Source of the DNA: Vigna angularis
Lineage: Eukaryota; Streptophyta; Magnoliopsida; Fabales; Fabaceae
DNA: 64,000 nucleotides
Assembly (NCBI RefSeq): GCF_016808095.1
Contig: NC_068978.1
Span: 24,482,806-24,546,805 of the forward strand
Direction: 5' to 3'
The position numbers were made by a program, and so were the translations under genes. Positions 49,175-62,830 of this stretch are shown here, piece by piece. The notes beneath the pieces were generated by a model, which saw only the letters and a program-made list of their open reading frames with translations, was not told where the DNA came from and did no database searches. Each line of letters starts with the position of its first letter. The stretch's first letter is position 1.

Positions 49175-49380
49175 AAACCGAATACACCGAATACACCGCG
49201 TCACACACAACCATGGAACCGAATACGGAGGTCTTGTGGAGAAGAGGGAACCGAATACGCGAGCCTGTGCGAGATCTGCGACAATGGGGAACCGAATACT
49301 CATGAGTTGGAACCGGATACAGCTCGTGTGTGAATGATTCCAAGCTCTAGAATCGAACACTCCAGCTATGGAACCGAATA
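49175..49380. repeat. Interspersed GAACCGAATACG repeats
   Basis: About eight copies of (GG)AACCGAATAC(G/A), some degenerate, at about 49176, 49187, 49214, 49248, 49287, 49310, 49351 and 49371. The spacing is irregular (11-41 bases) and all are in the same orientation. They follow directly on the receptor-kinase fragment. Confidence 0.8.
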
Positions 49381-50193
49381 CGTTGCCTTCAATTTCGTCA
49401 TCAACCACAGTTCATCGTCTTCTTCAGCTTAAAACACGCAGATCCCATTTCACACTTTCTTCTTCATGCCATCAACACCTTCGTCGTCCTCATCTACAAG
49501 CCTGAAACTCTAAAGCAACAAGAAAATTGGACAACCAACATACGGCAATACTAACCTCACCTTAGACCTTGCTCGTCGTCGTCAATGGAAGAACTTTTGT
49601 TGCTCTTCGTCGTCAATGGAAGAAACCCAGCACAATAGACTTTGAACACCGCCGTTGCTCTTCCTGTTTAACGACTGTGTCAAACAACTTGAGTGCTCAG
49701 GGAATCTCTGCAACCATGCCAAGCTTTGCTCGTGAATCTACAGTATTAGTTGTAAAAGCTTTTATCAACTGTTCTTCTTCAGGTTTTTAACATGTTGGAA
49801 TCGGTTATGAAGCTTTTGCGAATCGATTTTCTACGTAAAAGTTGATATACATATAGGGAAATATATAATAGGTTGAAAGTATATGTGACATTTCAGTCAC
49901 AATCCCTCCAAATCTCTTCAAAGTCGCGGGTGATGAAAAACAGTGGTATCCCGCACATCCGTCTTCGCCTTTCTTTGCATTTCTTCTCATCTAAATACGA
50001 CTGCATTCTGAAATCATCGCTCGCATTCGCACTTGAACAGTAAAATCTGTTCAAGCGAACACTGCGTTAATGTTTGAGACCCCTTTGGAAGTTTTGGATG
50101 GTGAGAAGAACATGAGGATTGTTATTGGACACACCTTGGTTCATGAAGCGCACCTTGGTGGAGAAGAGCACTTGGACCTTTGCCAAACACACC

Positions 50194-52336
50194 TTTCAAT
50201 AATTTGATTTGTTGTTTATTTTATAATGTAAAATACTGTTTGTTTTGATGATATTTTATATAATTATTTTAATTTTTTAATTCATTTTATAAGTTTAAAT
50301 TTATCACCGCAATTGTATAAAGATACTTTATATGCTATAATATAATTAATAACTTAATGTTATTGTTTTAAATCTTGTTTATTACTATACAATTTAGATT
50401 AAACTTCAGATGAAATATTTATGCAAAGTTTTAATTATAATTATTTTAATATTTATTTTGTGTGATTTAGTTCAAACAGTGTATTATAATTTTTATTAGT
50501 ATATATAAAAAATATTTAATTAGATTTTAGAGAAAGCAAGTTTAAAGACATTTAAAATATTTTTAAATGTGGGTATTTGTGTTTTTTTTTATAATTTTTT
50601 AAACATATTTTTTAATTTTATCAATTTGGTTTCATTAAAGTTTGTAATACTAAATATTTTGATTCTTTATAATCAATTTTATTTTATATTCTAATTTGAA
50701 ATATATACCATTATAATTTTAATTATATATATTTTATATTAAAACAAAAATAAATCATTTTGATATTGGTATTTGATATCATAATTTTTTATTGTGATTT
50801 TAATTTTTATAAAAAATAATTAATTGATATTGAAATAGGAAAAAGTAGACATGAAGATGCAATAAAAAATTTATATCAGTTGAGTATTAAATGTGTATGA
50901 GTATGAAGATGAAAATTAATTTTCTCTTTATATATGAGTTTGACATGATCAAACTCATTATCTAACACCATCTCTGACCACAAATTATTAAAAACTAGGA
51001 AATTGGATTTTTCATGAATAATAAATGAAATATACGTTCTTGGGAAAAGTTGATGTTACTTTTTTTTGTGTGTTACTTAGAGTATTAATATGTTCGTTTT
51101 CTGTTATAACCATACAAATTAGGTATCATATAAATAAGATGTGTCCACTTGCCAAAGCACTTAATGAAAATATTCTTCCTCCCCACAGCATATTTGCAGT
51201 GAGAACCAAACAAATTACTTTTTCCGCTTCTTTTTCAGTAACCAATTATTTTTTATATAACTTTATATTTTATCTTTTTTCTAATTTTCAAATAAAATTT
51301 TTTTTAATTATATTCTTGACTTAATTAATATATATAGACAGAAAGTAGTGATGATAAGTGATAAAAAAAATAACATATAAATATGTACTAAAATAAGAAA
51401 ATTGAAAACAGTATGATTGATAATTTACTTCAAAAAATCATACAAAAAAGAAAATGAAATATTTTCTTTAGTTTAAATACAACTTGTTAAACTGTTATTA
51501 CAAAGAAATAGCGGAAGTAATTATCAAAATTGTGAATCATTTTCATTAAGGTGATGCATGTGTACCATTTTAGTTAAGCTCGTGCATGTGTATCATTTTC
51601 ATAAACGAATTAAATATTTTCCATTAGTCGCCCAACATGGGTGTCGTGGCTAAAATGTCAGCATGGGTGACTTGAAGCCATGTTTGGACATTGATTAACC
51701 CAGTCAATAACTGTAATCTTAATTTAGATTGCACACTACAAGAAGAATGTATGGAGTTAGAGTCCAAAAAATAGTGTTGAGTTTGATTGCTATGCTAATA
51801 GAGTCTATAAAAAGGATATAAAATTGACACAAAATCATACATAAAAATAGATATGTCGGTTAGGAGATGCTAGTTTATCTTCATGCTTGTGTAGAATTAA
51901 ATTTGCATTTTCCTTTCCTTTTATATTGAACCTCATTTTCCTCTTTCCTCTTTTAACTTTTACATTTTCGCTGTCTCTCGCGCACGCCTATGCCATTTCG
52001 ATGTCACACTACACAGTTCCATTCTCGCTCTTCATTTTGTGATTACTCATTTCCCCTCTATTGCACCCTAGCCAACTCCCTTTTACCCTTTTTTTCTTCA
52101 ATATTCAAAATCTCCTTTTTTCTTTTTTAATCCAAAACACGGAACTAGTTGAGCCCCAACAATGATTTCATAGCTGGATTGGGCTTCCCAAGTGTTATGA
52201 GTTTGTTGGGTGTTGTTGTGGTGGATTGCGACAAGTAGTAAGAAGGGTCTCCATTTTCTGCAAGGCATAAGGTGTTATGTGAGTAACCTCTTATTTGTAT
52301 TATAGAGTGATTCTGCCGTTCTTAGGGTTATATAAT
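50194..52336. other. Very AT-rich intergenic
   Basis: No gene recognised. Long runs of T and A tracts at 50200-51500. CACTACAAGAAGAATG at 51734 resembles a CACTA terminus, but no partner end was found. Confidence 0.4.
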
Positions 52337-53431
52337 TTAGGATTAAATACATTTTTATTTCTAAACTATAACGCGATTTAAGTTTTCGATCTTCTATGAA
52401 ATTTTGATCTATTTTCTTTTTTTTCTAAAAAACTTTTAGATTTAGTTTTCAATAACTAACAACATTACTTTTTTTTCTGACGTGGCTACCAGTATGTCAT
52501 GATCTTAAGACACATGTAATATTGTCCTCAACATGTCATTTAAGTTTTTTATAAGTGTCAATTACAATTTTGTTTTTGGGTGGTCAGTAAAATAAAATAA
52601 AAAAACCATTAAACTTGTAGGGTCAAAACTAGGAATTATTCTTCTTCTTGGGAACTTTCCCTTTCTTTGTTCTTGCCAAACGGAAACATCTAAGGTTGTT
52701 GTCAACAGTGGTTTCGTTATAGCATTTTTTTCCTCTCAATTTCTTGTCTTCCCAAATTGAAAGTGGCACCGCTCCACTACCACACCGTTTAGAGTCACAA
52801 CCGTCAGACCACCACTATCACCTGTAACAATGGTCACCATTGATGTCGTCGACGACACTGGCACAACCCTTTCCTTCAAGGTTTCTCTCACTACCACTAT
52901 CACCTGAATCTTTAGTTCTCTTTCACCTTCTACATCCAAATCACTAAAAAGAGAGACAGTAGCGAGGTGCGTTACTTGATATATAGAGAGAGTGAGTGAG
53001 AGAAAAAGTGAGTTTCTAGTGTAGTCTCATTGTATGTGTGTTTCAGTGGAACAAAGTTGGAAAGTGACTACTAAATGGGAAATGAGAAGGGGTAGATAAG
53101 AAACATAAAATGAGTTTTGACAAATGTTTCATTCGGAGGTTTGTCGGAGATGTTGTACCTTGCATGCTTCTATTTGACATTTACAAGAAAAGAGAAGTTT
53201 CCTTAAGCGTGAATGAAGAAGAAGATTTCCAATTTTGACCTTACAAGTTTAATGTTTTTCTTTTTAATTTTAAAGACTTTATAGTCACTTAAAAAAAAAC
53301 TAACGTCCTTAGTCATTGAGGATAGATTTAGGTGTTTTAAAGGAGAGGGATGAAAATAAATCAAAGTTTCGAAAAGGAACAAAAATCAAAATTGTATAAT
53401 AGTTTAGGAACCAAAAACATATTTAACCTAA
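52337..53431. mobile_element. Non-autonomous MULE-like element with long degenerate inverted repeats
   Basis: The left end reads TTAGGATTAAATACATTTTT and continues TTTCTAAACTATAAC. The reverse complement of the right end reads TTAGGTTAAATATGTTTTTG and continues GTTCCTAAACTATTATAC. Similarity continues for roughly 100 bases with gaps (for example TTTTGATCTATTTTC against TTTTGATTTATTTTC). This terminal sequence is the style common in legume Mutator-like elements. The interior (52640-53200) encodes no transposase; a 67-codon minus frame (52939-52736) is unrecognised. No clean 9-bp target duplication was found. Confidence 0.6.
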
Positions 53432-53473
53432 TCATTTATTCTCACTGTCAATTATTAATATTGTTAGTTTGTT

Positions 53474-55320
<1,847 letters not shown>

Positions 55321-55323
55321 ATG

Positions 55324-56086
55324 CTAATGCTCCTCGACCTCTATGTTTTCCATGCCATTTACAAATTTTTTGCTTATTAAGTTAACCAAGTTGATTCCCG
55401 AAGTAACTTCATGATTTTCCAAGTTGACCTCATCTAGCACCAAGCTCTCCACGTCCACACTCACTACCAAGCTTTGTAGGCTATCCAGGCATTTAACCAA
55501 GCTAGTTAAGCTTGTCACATACTCCACCGAGCTCCCTACATACTCCTCTGAGCTATGCAGAGGCACAAGCTAATTTATGTGGCTACCAAACAACTTGGTC
55601 TCCTAGGCTTCCTATTGCTCTCTTTTGCTATTCAGGCTTTCCAATTGGTTGATTGAGTTTCCTACCTACTCTCATGTGATATCTGAGCTTTCAAATTGGT
55701 TGACCGAGCTTTCTACCAAGCTCGCCAATGCCCATTGGTCGTCTGAGCTCTCCACCATCTCTCCATCACGCTCTCCACCGAGTTTTTCATCGACCTTTTT
55801 ACCCTGATCTTCTGATCTCTCAATCAAGTTCTCCAAAAGACTCTTCACTAAGATCTCCCATGTGTTGTCATCATGCTCTTTTGAATTGTCGATATGCTCC
55901 ACCAATTTCTCACTGAATCCTACATTGACCTATTAACCTAGTTCACCATCAACCTGCGAAGGCACCTCCACAGGCTGCCTAAGCTTTCTTGTCTCCTTTC
56001 TAAGCTGTCTGAGCTACTTAGTCGTCTGACCGACCAATCCATCATAGTTAGCTTCCCTGTTGAGTTCCTTTTTCTGCTCAATTGTT
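55324..56086 (-). repeat. Degenerate GAGCTC/AAGCTT-rich repeat block, possibly retroelement coding debris
   Basis: The plus strand is full of related units such as CCGAGCTTTCTACCAAGCTC and CCGAGCTCCCTACATACTCC. The minus strand reads as acidic Glu-, Ser- and Val-rich peptides (frames 55566-55324 and 55905-55672), as in repetitive parts of gypsy gag-like ORFs. Family assignment is not possible. Confidence 0.4.
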
Positions 56087-56236
56087 GATAACAATTGATT
56101 TTACATGTTTTTTGTATGTATACTTTCATGAATAAATCAACTCCTTCAAAACTTTTACCTTGTTATGTCCCAAGTTTAGTGTGTGTTTTTGTTTTCTTTT
56201 GTTTTAGTTAATATATGCTTGTTTTACCTGTAATCT
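56087..56236. repeat. LTR end related to the solo LTR at 19503
   Basis: TGATAACAATTGATTTTACATG and the following roughly 150 bases (AAAACTTTTACCTTGTT, AGTTTAGTGTGT, ATATATGCTTGTTTT) match 19503-19690. The rest of the LTR is not recognisable, so only one end seems present. Confidence 0.65.
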
Positions 56237-56440
56237 TGCTTTAGCATTTGCTTAACCAAATTGTGTCTCAATTCTATGTATCTGATCTTTTCATTGTTTT
56301 ACTATTTTGTAGCACATTAATGCAAATTAGTGTGTACTCTTTTTCTTTCACCAATGTTTTTCCTGAAATAGGTTTTGTTGGACAAGGTTTTAATGAGACA
56401 CTACATATCTTTATGTTTCATAAGTACATGAATAGTTTTT

Positions 56441-56720
56441 GAATATGCGACTTCTTGGTAAATTCAAGTCTAACGTCCGAACTTGAGACTACTCGGTAAA
56501 TATGAGCCTAGTGTTTGAACATGCAACTACTTGGTAAATATGAGTCTAGTGTTTGAATATATGACTACTCAGTAAATCTAAGACCAGTGTTTGAATATAT
56601 GACTACTTTGTAAATTCAAGTATGGGTGTCCAACCATGGACTTACTTGGAAAATACTCCAAATATCTTCTGAGTGTTTAACCAAGGACCCACTTGGAAAA
56701 CACTACAAGTACCTTATAAG
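56441..56720. repeat. 38-bp minisatellite
   Basis: Five successive 38-base units of the type GAATATATGACTACTTGGTA then AATATGAGTCTAGTGTTT (56441-56630) with 10-30 percent divergence, followed by two or three longer, more diverged units (AACCATGGACTTACTTGG and so on). Not CRISPR-like: there are no spacers. Confidence 0.8.
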
Positions 56721-57755
56721 TATGCAATTATGAACATTTTGGAAAAAGTTGAGTATAAATTAAGCGTCCAAAAGCATAATAATATAAGTGTCCGAGTACA
56801 ACCCTGCTATGAGCTAAAAACAATATTCAACTCGTCCAAGAGTTAAAAGTAACATATAAAACCAAGTACAAAGAGCTAAAACCAACTTATAAACTTGTTC
56901 ATTTAATAACTTAGTCCACCTACAAAAGTTTTGGACTTATGTACATACCTCGTGACCCAACTTTTTTTATTATTGTCAGACTCAAAACAATTCAATAAAT
57001 ATGAGATTCAAATTAGATCTATATAAAATATTATCATTCCTAAAACCAGGAAAATATGATATTTATTATAAAATAAACCATCTAGGTTATAAGAAACTGA
57101 ATCTACTTATTAAATTTATTAAATTCGTTGATATATGTTGAGATTATCTTATTTATTTGTTGTCATACTAACGTGCCAACAAATGCCTATAAATACTCTC
57201 AATCATAGGTATTAATCAAATTCAATACTTATTCTTTCATTTTCATACTCATAACATACCTTTTACTTACTTGAGAGTGAACTTCTCCTCTAGTTACAAT
57301 TCATAGTTCCTACCCACTTCAAACATCAAACTAATTCACCTCATATTAACCTGATAAATTTTTCGGTAATAACATGTTCTGTTTTGTTACTTGCTCCAAA
57401 TATTCAGAACAAAAATTTATTCGACTTTGCATTACAATTTTGCACTCATCTTAACAATCAAAATAAAGTTGCGCTGTATATATTTCATCCACACAAAACA
57501 AAGTTCCATTTATGAAGCATTTTCGTCATGCTTTGTGTAGGGATGCTCTTAAAAATAGAGAGCAATGAACCATGCTTACCTCTGTTTCAACAAGTTCTTT
57601 AGCGTATCCGAATACAGGAAATTTAAACAGATAAATAAAACATACATTAACAATAGTAGTAATAAATCATTAGCAGAAGTGATAGGAACATGTTTTACAT
57701 GGCAATTACTACTTTTATTTTTGAAGCATTGCTTCAATTTACCCTCAGTGTTGAA
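56721..57755. other. Retroelement-like flank and 3' region of PIP1
   Basis: 57140-57400 has LTR-like features (CCTATAAATACTCTC, a TATA box, then a C-rich leader) but no defined ends. Bases next to 57756 are presumed PIP1 3' UTR. Confidence 0.35.
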
Positions 57756-59047
57756 TCACTTGGACGAGAAGGGGATGGCCCTGATCACTACCTGATGGTA
57801 CAAAGCTGCAAGTGCTGCTCCAATGAAAGGCCCAACCCAAAAAATCCACTGCATCACAACGGTACAATTTGGAAAATTTAAACTATTTTTTAAATACACA
57901 CTCTTAATAAGGAAAAATAAAAATTATTAATGAAATAGTTTATACATAACTTTAAAAACAAATCACTAAAATTTGTTGCCTTAATTACACGAATGATATG
58001 ATAGTTTTTGTCACTAAATTGAATTACTGATTTGTTAATGTTTTTTTCCGGCTATAGAGAAAATACGTTTATAAGAAGTGAAAACAAAAAGAAAGGCAAG
58101 CAGAAAGAAATCTAAACAAAATTAAAGATAACTCACATGTTCATCCCAAATTGAGTCGTTGTTGTATACAATGGCTGCACCAAGACTTCTAGCAGGGTTG
58201 ATACCAGTCCCTGTAACAGGAATTGTAGCCAAGTGCACCAAAAAGACAGCAAACCCAATAGGCAATGGTGCCAATATCTAATCCATTCATATTTCTATTA
58301 TTAGATTCGTGATCACAAAACAAGAACTAAGAAGCTGCAAATAAGGGAAAAGTTTTGCTTACTGGAACATGGGAGTCTCTAGCATTTCTCTTTGCATCAG
58401 TGGCAGAGAAAACAGTGTAAACAAGCACAAATGTACCAATAATCTCTGCTCCGAGGCCAGCCTTTCTGGTATACCCTGTTTGGACTGAATTGGCACCACC
58501 ACCAACTCTCTCGTACACGTTTGGCTGAAAGCCCTTAACTACACCTGCCCCACATATAGCTCCCAGGCACTGCATAATTATGTAAAATATTGCTCTTGTC
58601 AGAGACAGTTTGCGTGCCAAGAACAGCCCAAATGTCACTGCTGGGTTAATATGACCCCCTGCATTACCAAATTCAGACAAATCAAAAACCAAAATTAGGG
58701 AGATTACACATCATTCATGTTTTTCTTCATGGATATTAGTAGTTAGACATTAGTCCCTTTATATAATGAGGAGACAAAATAGAATCATATGATACATGTA
58801 ACTTACATCTCGTCAGATTAGCTTTGTCGTATATTTAATTCAGTTGTTGAATGTCTTCTGCTTCATAGTTTTAATCTATTAAAACATCTAAATTATTGCA
58901 TTCTGAGGATATGAAAATGTATTCCTTCATGTTATATTTTCCCACACATCACTTGATCATGCCAAAACTTTATTTTCACCCCCTTTTGATACTTTCTCGC
59001 AAAATTTGATAACATTTTATATGCATTTATTATTTACTACGAGAGAG

Positions 59048-59135
<88 letters not shown>

Positions 59136-60725
59136 TATTTGAATTATTGAAATGGATAAATTTTAAAATTTTATACTTTAATCAATGAATTAAAATATAA
59201 GTTTAACAATAAAATTATCCAAAAGAAATAAAAAGAATAAGTTTATATAAAAATGAAAAAGTAATTTAAAAATAAAAAATTAAAAATTTTTAATTTGAAT
59301 TTATTGATCAAATTATTAAAACATCTCTAAATACAATAATATATGTTCAAATAAAAATTTTAAAAATTTGTTCACCAAATACTTAAAAATAAAATTTCAA
59401 ACCAAAAAATATATTTGTTTAAAAAAAATAAAAGAGAATAACTCGTACATGTTAAGACCAATTACAAGTTCCTGATTTTAATTTATTAACTAAATCATTT
59501 AAAAATATATCAAAGTAAAAAAAATGTTTATATAAAATTTTAAAAATACATTAATCAAATTATGAAGAAAGTATTTCAAAATAAAAAATAAATTTATTCA
59601 AAAATTTAAAATAGTATAAAAATGTTAAAAATTAAAAAGAAAGAAGTCAAATACGACTTCTATAAAAGTAAAATAAAATAATAAAAAACCATTCATTCAA
59701 AACACGAATTTTATAAAAGAAAAAGAAAAAAGAAAAATAAAATTAAAATTAAAAATTAAAAAAGTATGGGAAAAACGTATATATTTCCTTTTACCAAAAA
59801 ATAAAAATTAAAGTTGTATTTTATAGCATGACTTTATTTTTGTAAACATAAAATCATGTTTACAAAAGATTATTTGTTTATATTAAAGTGTATTTTCAAA
59901 ACACGATGTAATCATTTAACTAATTTTTCTTAATCATTATTATTTCGGTAAGGTAGGATAGAAATTATATTTATATGCTTATGAAACTTAACTAAACATG
60001 GTATCTTGAATGTTTCATAACATGAAATTTTTACTGAAACTAGTATAAGGGAAACTCTCAAATTTGAAGAACTTTGGTACCTTTCACTCTTTCACTAAAC
60101 ATTAATTATTTTGTTTCACCTCTAAGATTTCTCTTTCAGATCTGACTCCTCTAGACTGAGGAATTCATGAATCTGGATTGCGAAATGAAAAAAAAAAAAT
60201 CCCCATAAATATGTCAAAATATGAATAACCAATTTTCTAGTTCACTTCAAAAGAATCATATCTAATCTTTCTTGCCATGAAAAGTCAAATATTTCTAATA
60301 TATTGACATACCAAACATATCATTTTCACTTAAAAAACATTAAATGTTTATAAAAATTAAAGAAAATAAATGATAGTGTATTTCATTTCACCTGAGATAC
60401 CAGCAGTGCAGTAAACAAGAGCAAAGATCATTCCCCCAAAAGCCCAAGCAATGCCTTGGATGCCCACAGTGGAGCACTTGGAGTTTGATTTGGCCACACC
60501 CATGACAGTTAAGACTGTAATGTAAAGGAACAAGAAGGTGGCCACAAACTCTGCTATGCCAGCCCTATAGAAAGACCACGATGACAATTCTCCAGGCTCA
60601 AAGATAGGCGCAGAGGGTGGCTCTCTGTAGTCTTTGGCATCTTGCACCTGCGCAGAAGTTCCTATCGGTTGCCTCTCCCCATATCTGTTTGCTCCAACTC
60701 TCACATCCTCTTCTTTTCCCTCCAT
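57756..60725 (-). CDS. PIP1: PIP1-type plasma membrane aquaporin, four exons
   Basis: Exons: 60725-60392, 58658-58363, 58277-58137 and 57848-57756, all with GT/AG borders and in frame, 287 residues as usual for PIP1. The N-terminus ([15 protein letters not shown] then [11 protein letters not shown]) and C-terminus ([12 protein letters not shown]) are PIP1 signatures. There are six membrane helices with both NPA motifs (GGHINPAV at 113-119, GTGINPAR at 233-240). His225 and Arg240 of the narrow water-selective filter are present. Family members form tetramers, often with PIP2, in the plasma membrane and conduct water and sometimes CO2 or peroxide; PIP1 members usually need PIP2 for surface delivery. 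Intron positions fit the conserved PIP pattern. The first intron (1733 bp) contains a long AT repeat. All key residues look intact, so it should be functional. Confidence 0.96.
59048..59132. repeat. (AT)n microsatellite in PIP1 intron 1
   Basis: About 85 bases of uninterrupted AT within the first PIP1 intron. Confidence 0.96.
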
Positions 60726-60807
60726 CTTCTTCCAATGCGAGAGCGTTTAGAAAATGGGGTTCAGGTCAATGCAATGGAATGGTCACAGATGGCGGAGTGT
60801 GAAGAGG

Positions 60808-60818
60808 GGTATTTGTAG
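60808..60818 (-). promoter_or_regulatory. TATA-like element of PIP1
   Basis: The minus strand reads CTACAAATACCCC about 85 bp upstream of the ATG. It is an imperfect TATA box, and the only candidate in the expected range. Confidence 0.4.
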
Positions 60819-60829
60819 CGTGAGATTGG

Positions 60830-61270
60830 GTACATAGAGTGGGGTGTGTTAATGTTGTGGTGAGTTGTAAGGAAAATCGAAAAGAGTGCATGATGAAACT
60901 GTGCACTATGGTGACACTCCCACCGCCCAAGGACCGTAGGGATTAGGGGGACCCAGAGAAATTCATTTCTCTTGCCGTCACTGTGGTGGAAGGTGCACCT
61001 TTTTTCGTTCTCAACTTGCGCAATTCCTTCAAATGTGTTTGGTTTCAACTTTATTTGGAGTTTCAACTTAGGAGAGTAGATTCATAGATCAGGTATTTAA
61101 TGTTGGGGACCGGTAGAATCATAGGTTTTAAATAATTTAATAAAATAAGTTGTACATCTGAGATAGCAATTGTAATTTTGTAAACTGCTTTTCATAAACT
61201 AATTTTATTTGAAATTTATTTATTTATTTATTTTTCAAAGTTATATTCAACTTCTGTAATTCCATACATT

Positions 61271-61357
<87 letters not shown>

Positions 61358-62640
61358 TAATAAAAGTTCGTTTAAGTGTAACTCGAGGTCCATCTCTGAC
61401 ACCTAGAGCTTACAATCACAAAATTTCAATATGATTCCTTACTATTGCTTGAATGGATCATCTATTAAGATCAAGACTCCTTCTCTAACTACAATCCTGA
61501 ATCTATTTCTAACATCTAGAAGCATGAGGAAAGCTAACTAGACCATAACTTGAAATTAGTACAAATAATCGGAAGCAAATAAGATGAGTACCAAATAAGA
61601 TGAGTGATTAGTTCATCTAACAACAAGTACAAATAAATTAAAAAACTTTATAATCGGAAGCAAACATTCATAAAAAAGATAGTACCAAATAAAAAAGAGT
61701 TCAAAGTGGTTTACATCTCACTCCAACACCTAGGAGATTTAGCTCCTCATAATGAATTGAAAGAAGTTACAACATAGAAGAAACTTCATCTCCTAATCCT
61801 CTAAAGATGTGCTTTAAATACAAAGGAAAGACATGAGGAGACTCTGAATCTTTCTCTAATATCTCTCTAAAAAGCCCTCTCAAAGGTCTCCGAAAATTCT
61901 TTCTAAAATAGAGTTTTAATTTTGTTTTTATAGACTCTAACAACGTGGCAACAACAGTAGGATCCATTTCTCTAGTTGTGCGATTCCCTCCCTAATGAGG
62001 TTCCTATGTGGCTTAAGTTGCACAGTTCTAGGCTGAAGCCTCCTAAGATTACTTTCATGTGAAGTATTCTTCATGGCCTCAACCTTAGGTAAGGGCTTAA
62101 GGAAACCTTTCCTAATCGTTTTTCTTCATGTGGCTAAAGGCCCATATTTTAGCGTTGCAGCCATGTTGTACCAGTTTATTGTAAAATGCTTAGAAGTTTT
62201 TTGTTTTTCTTCAAAATTCAACTTTGACTCTCTCATTTCATCAAAAGCTACAGAAACAAGCAAAATTTGGGTGATTAGCATAGATATTTCATAGAATCAA
62301 GACAAGATAAATGCTAAATCAACATTAAAATCAACTTATATTAGGCACTTATCACAAGTGGCCAAAAGGAATAAGCGGCACACCCCATCAAGCAGTAAAC
62401 TAGGACATGTGACATGAATAAGAGGTCACTCCCTTTCTACACTTACTTTAAATTGAATAAGAATTAATGATTTGCCTACTGTAATGTCTTATTATTTTTT
62501 GCAATCAAGTTTAAATGGGAGTATTTCTCCTAGGCTCTCCACTAAGGAACCTTCCTTGAGTAAGGCGTCCAAGTTTCTATTGAGAAACTTGAGAAAGTTC
62601 TAAGTTTTCTTTGCCTTCTTTGGTCCAAATTGTGTGCTTC
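60830..62640. other. PIP1 upstream region and intergenic, no recognised gene
   Basis: 60830-61080 is the probable PIP1 promoter. The rest contains an AT microsatellite and short unrecognised open frames (61967-61767 minus, 62073-62294 plus). Confidence 0.4.
61274..61353. repeat. (AT)n microsatellite
   Basis: About 80 bases of AT repeat, upstream of PIP1. Confidence 0.96.
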
Positions 62641-62648
62641 AAGGTATG

Positions 62649-62830
62649 AACTAGTGCAATGAAGACTTTTTATGCCAACTAAAAAAGGATTTCTATGTTG
62701 GTTTTGGAACTGTCATAGATAAAGTCGACTTAGAAAGTTTCTACTTTTTATGTTGGTTCTGGACCTACCATAGAAATTCCACATTATATGACGGTTATTG
62801 CCACAACCAACATAGAAAGTTACACTTTTT
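62649..62830. repeat. CACTA-like terminus and subterminal repeats (short remnant)
   Basis: AACTAGTGCAATGAAGAC at 62648 looks like a CACTAGTGCAA terminus with the first base changed. It is followed by repeats of TCTATGTTGGTT and its complement AACCAACATAGA (about 62690, 62737 and 62798). No opposite terminus or coding sequence was found. Confidence 0.35.

Larger units (their letters stand above)
48220..50193. mobile_element. Possible Pack-type TIR element carrying host-gene fragments
   Basis: The left border GGCTTTGTTCGGTTAAGGGT followed by G- and T-rich ATTTGGGGG, GTGGATTTGAAGG sequence is the style of legume Mutator or hAT termini. The right border reads, in reverse complement, GGTGTGTTTGGCAAAGGTCC, giving an imperfect inverted pair. 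Between them are fused fragments of two unrelated host genes. No convincing 8- or 9-bp target duplication was found, so the borders are tentative. Confidence 0.35.

Noticed and set aside
56441..56720. CRISPR-like regular repeat
   Set aside because: Units are directly adjacent with no spacers, and the DNA is plant nuclear.
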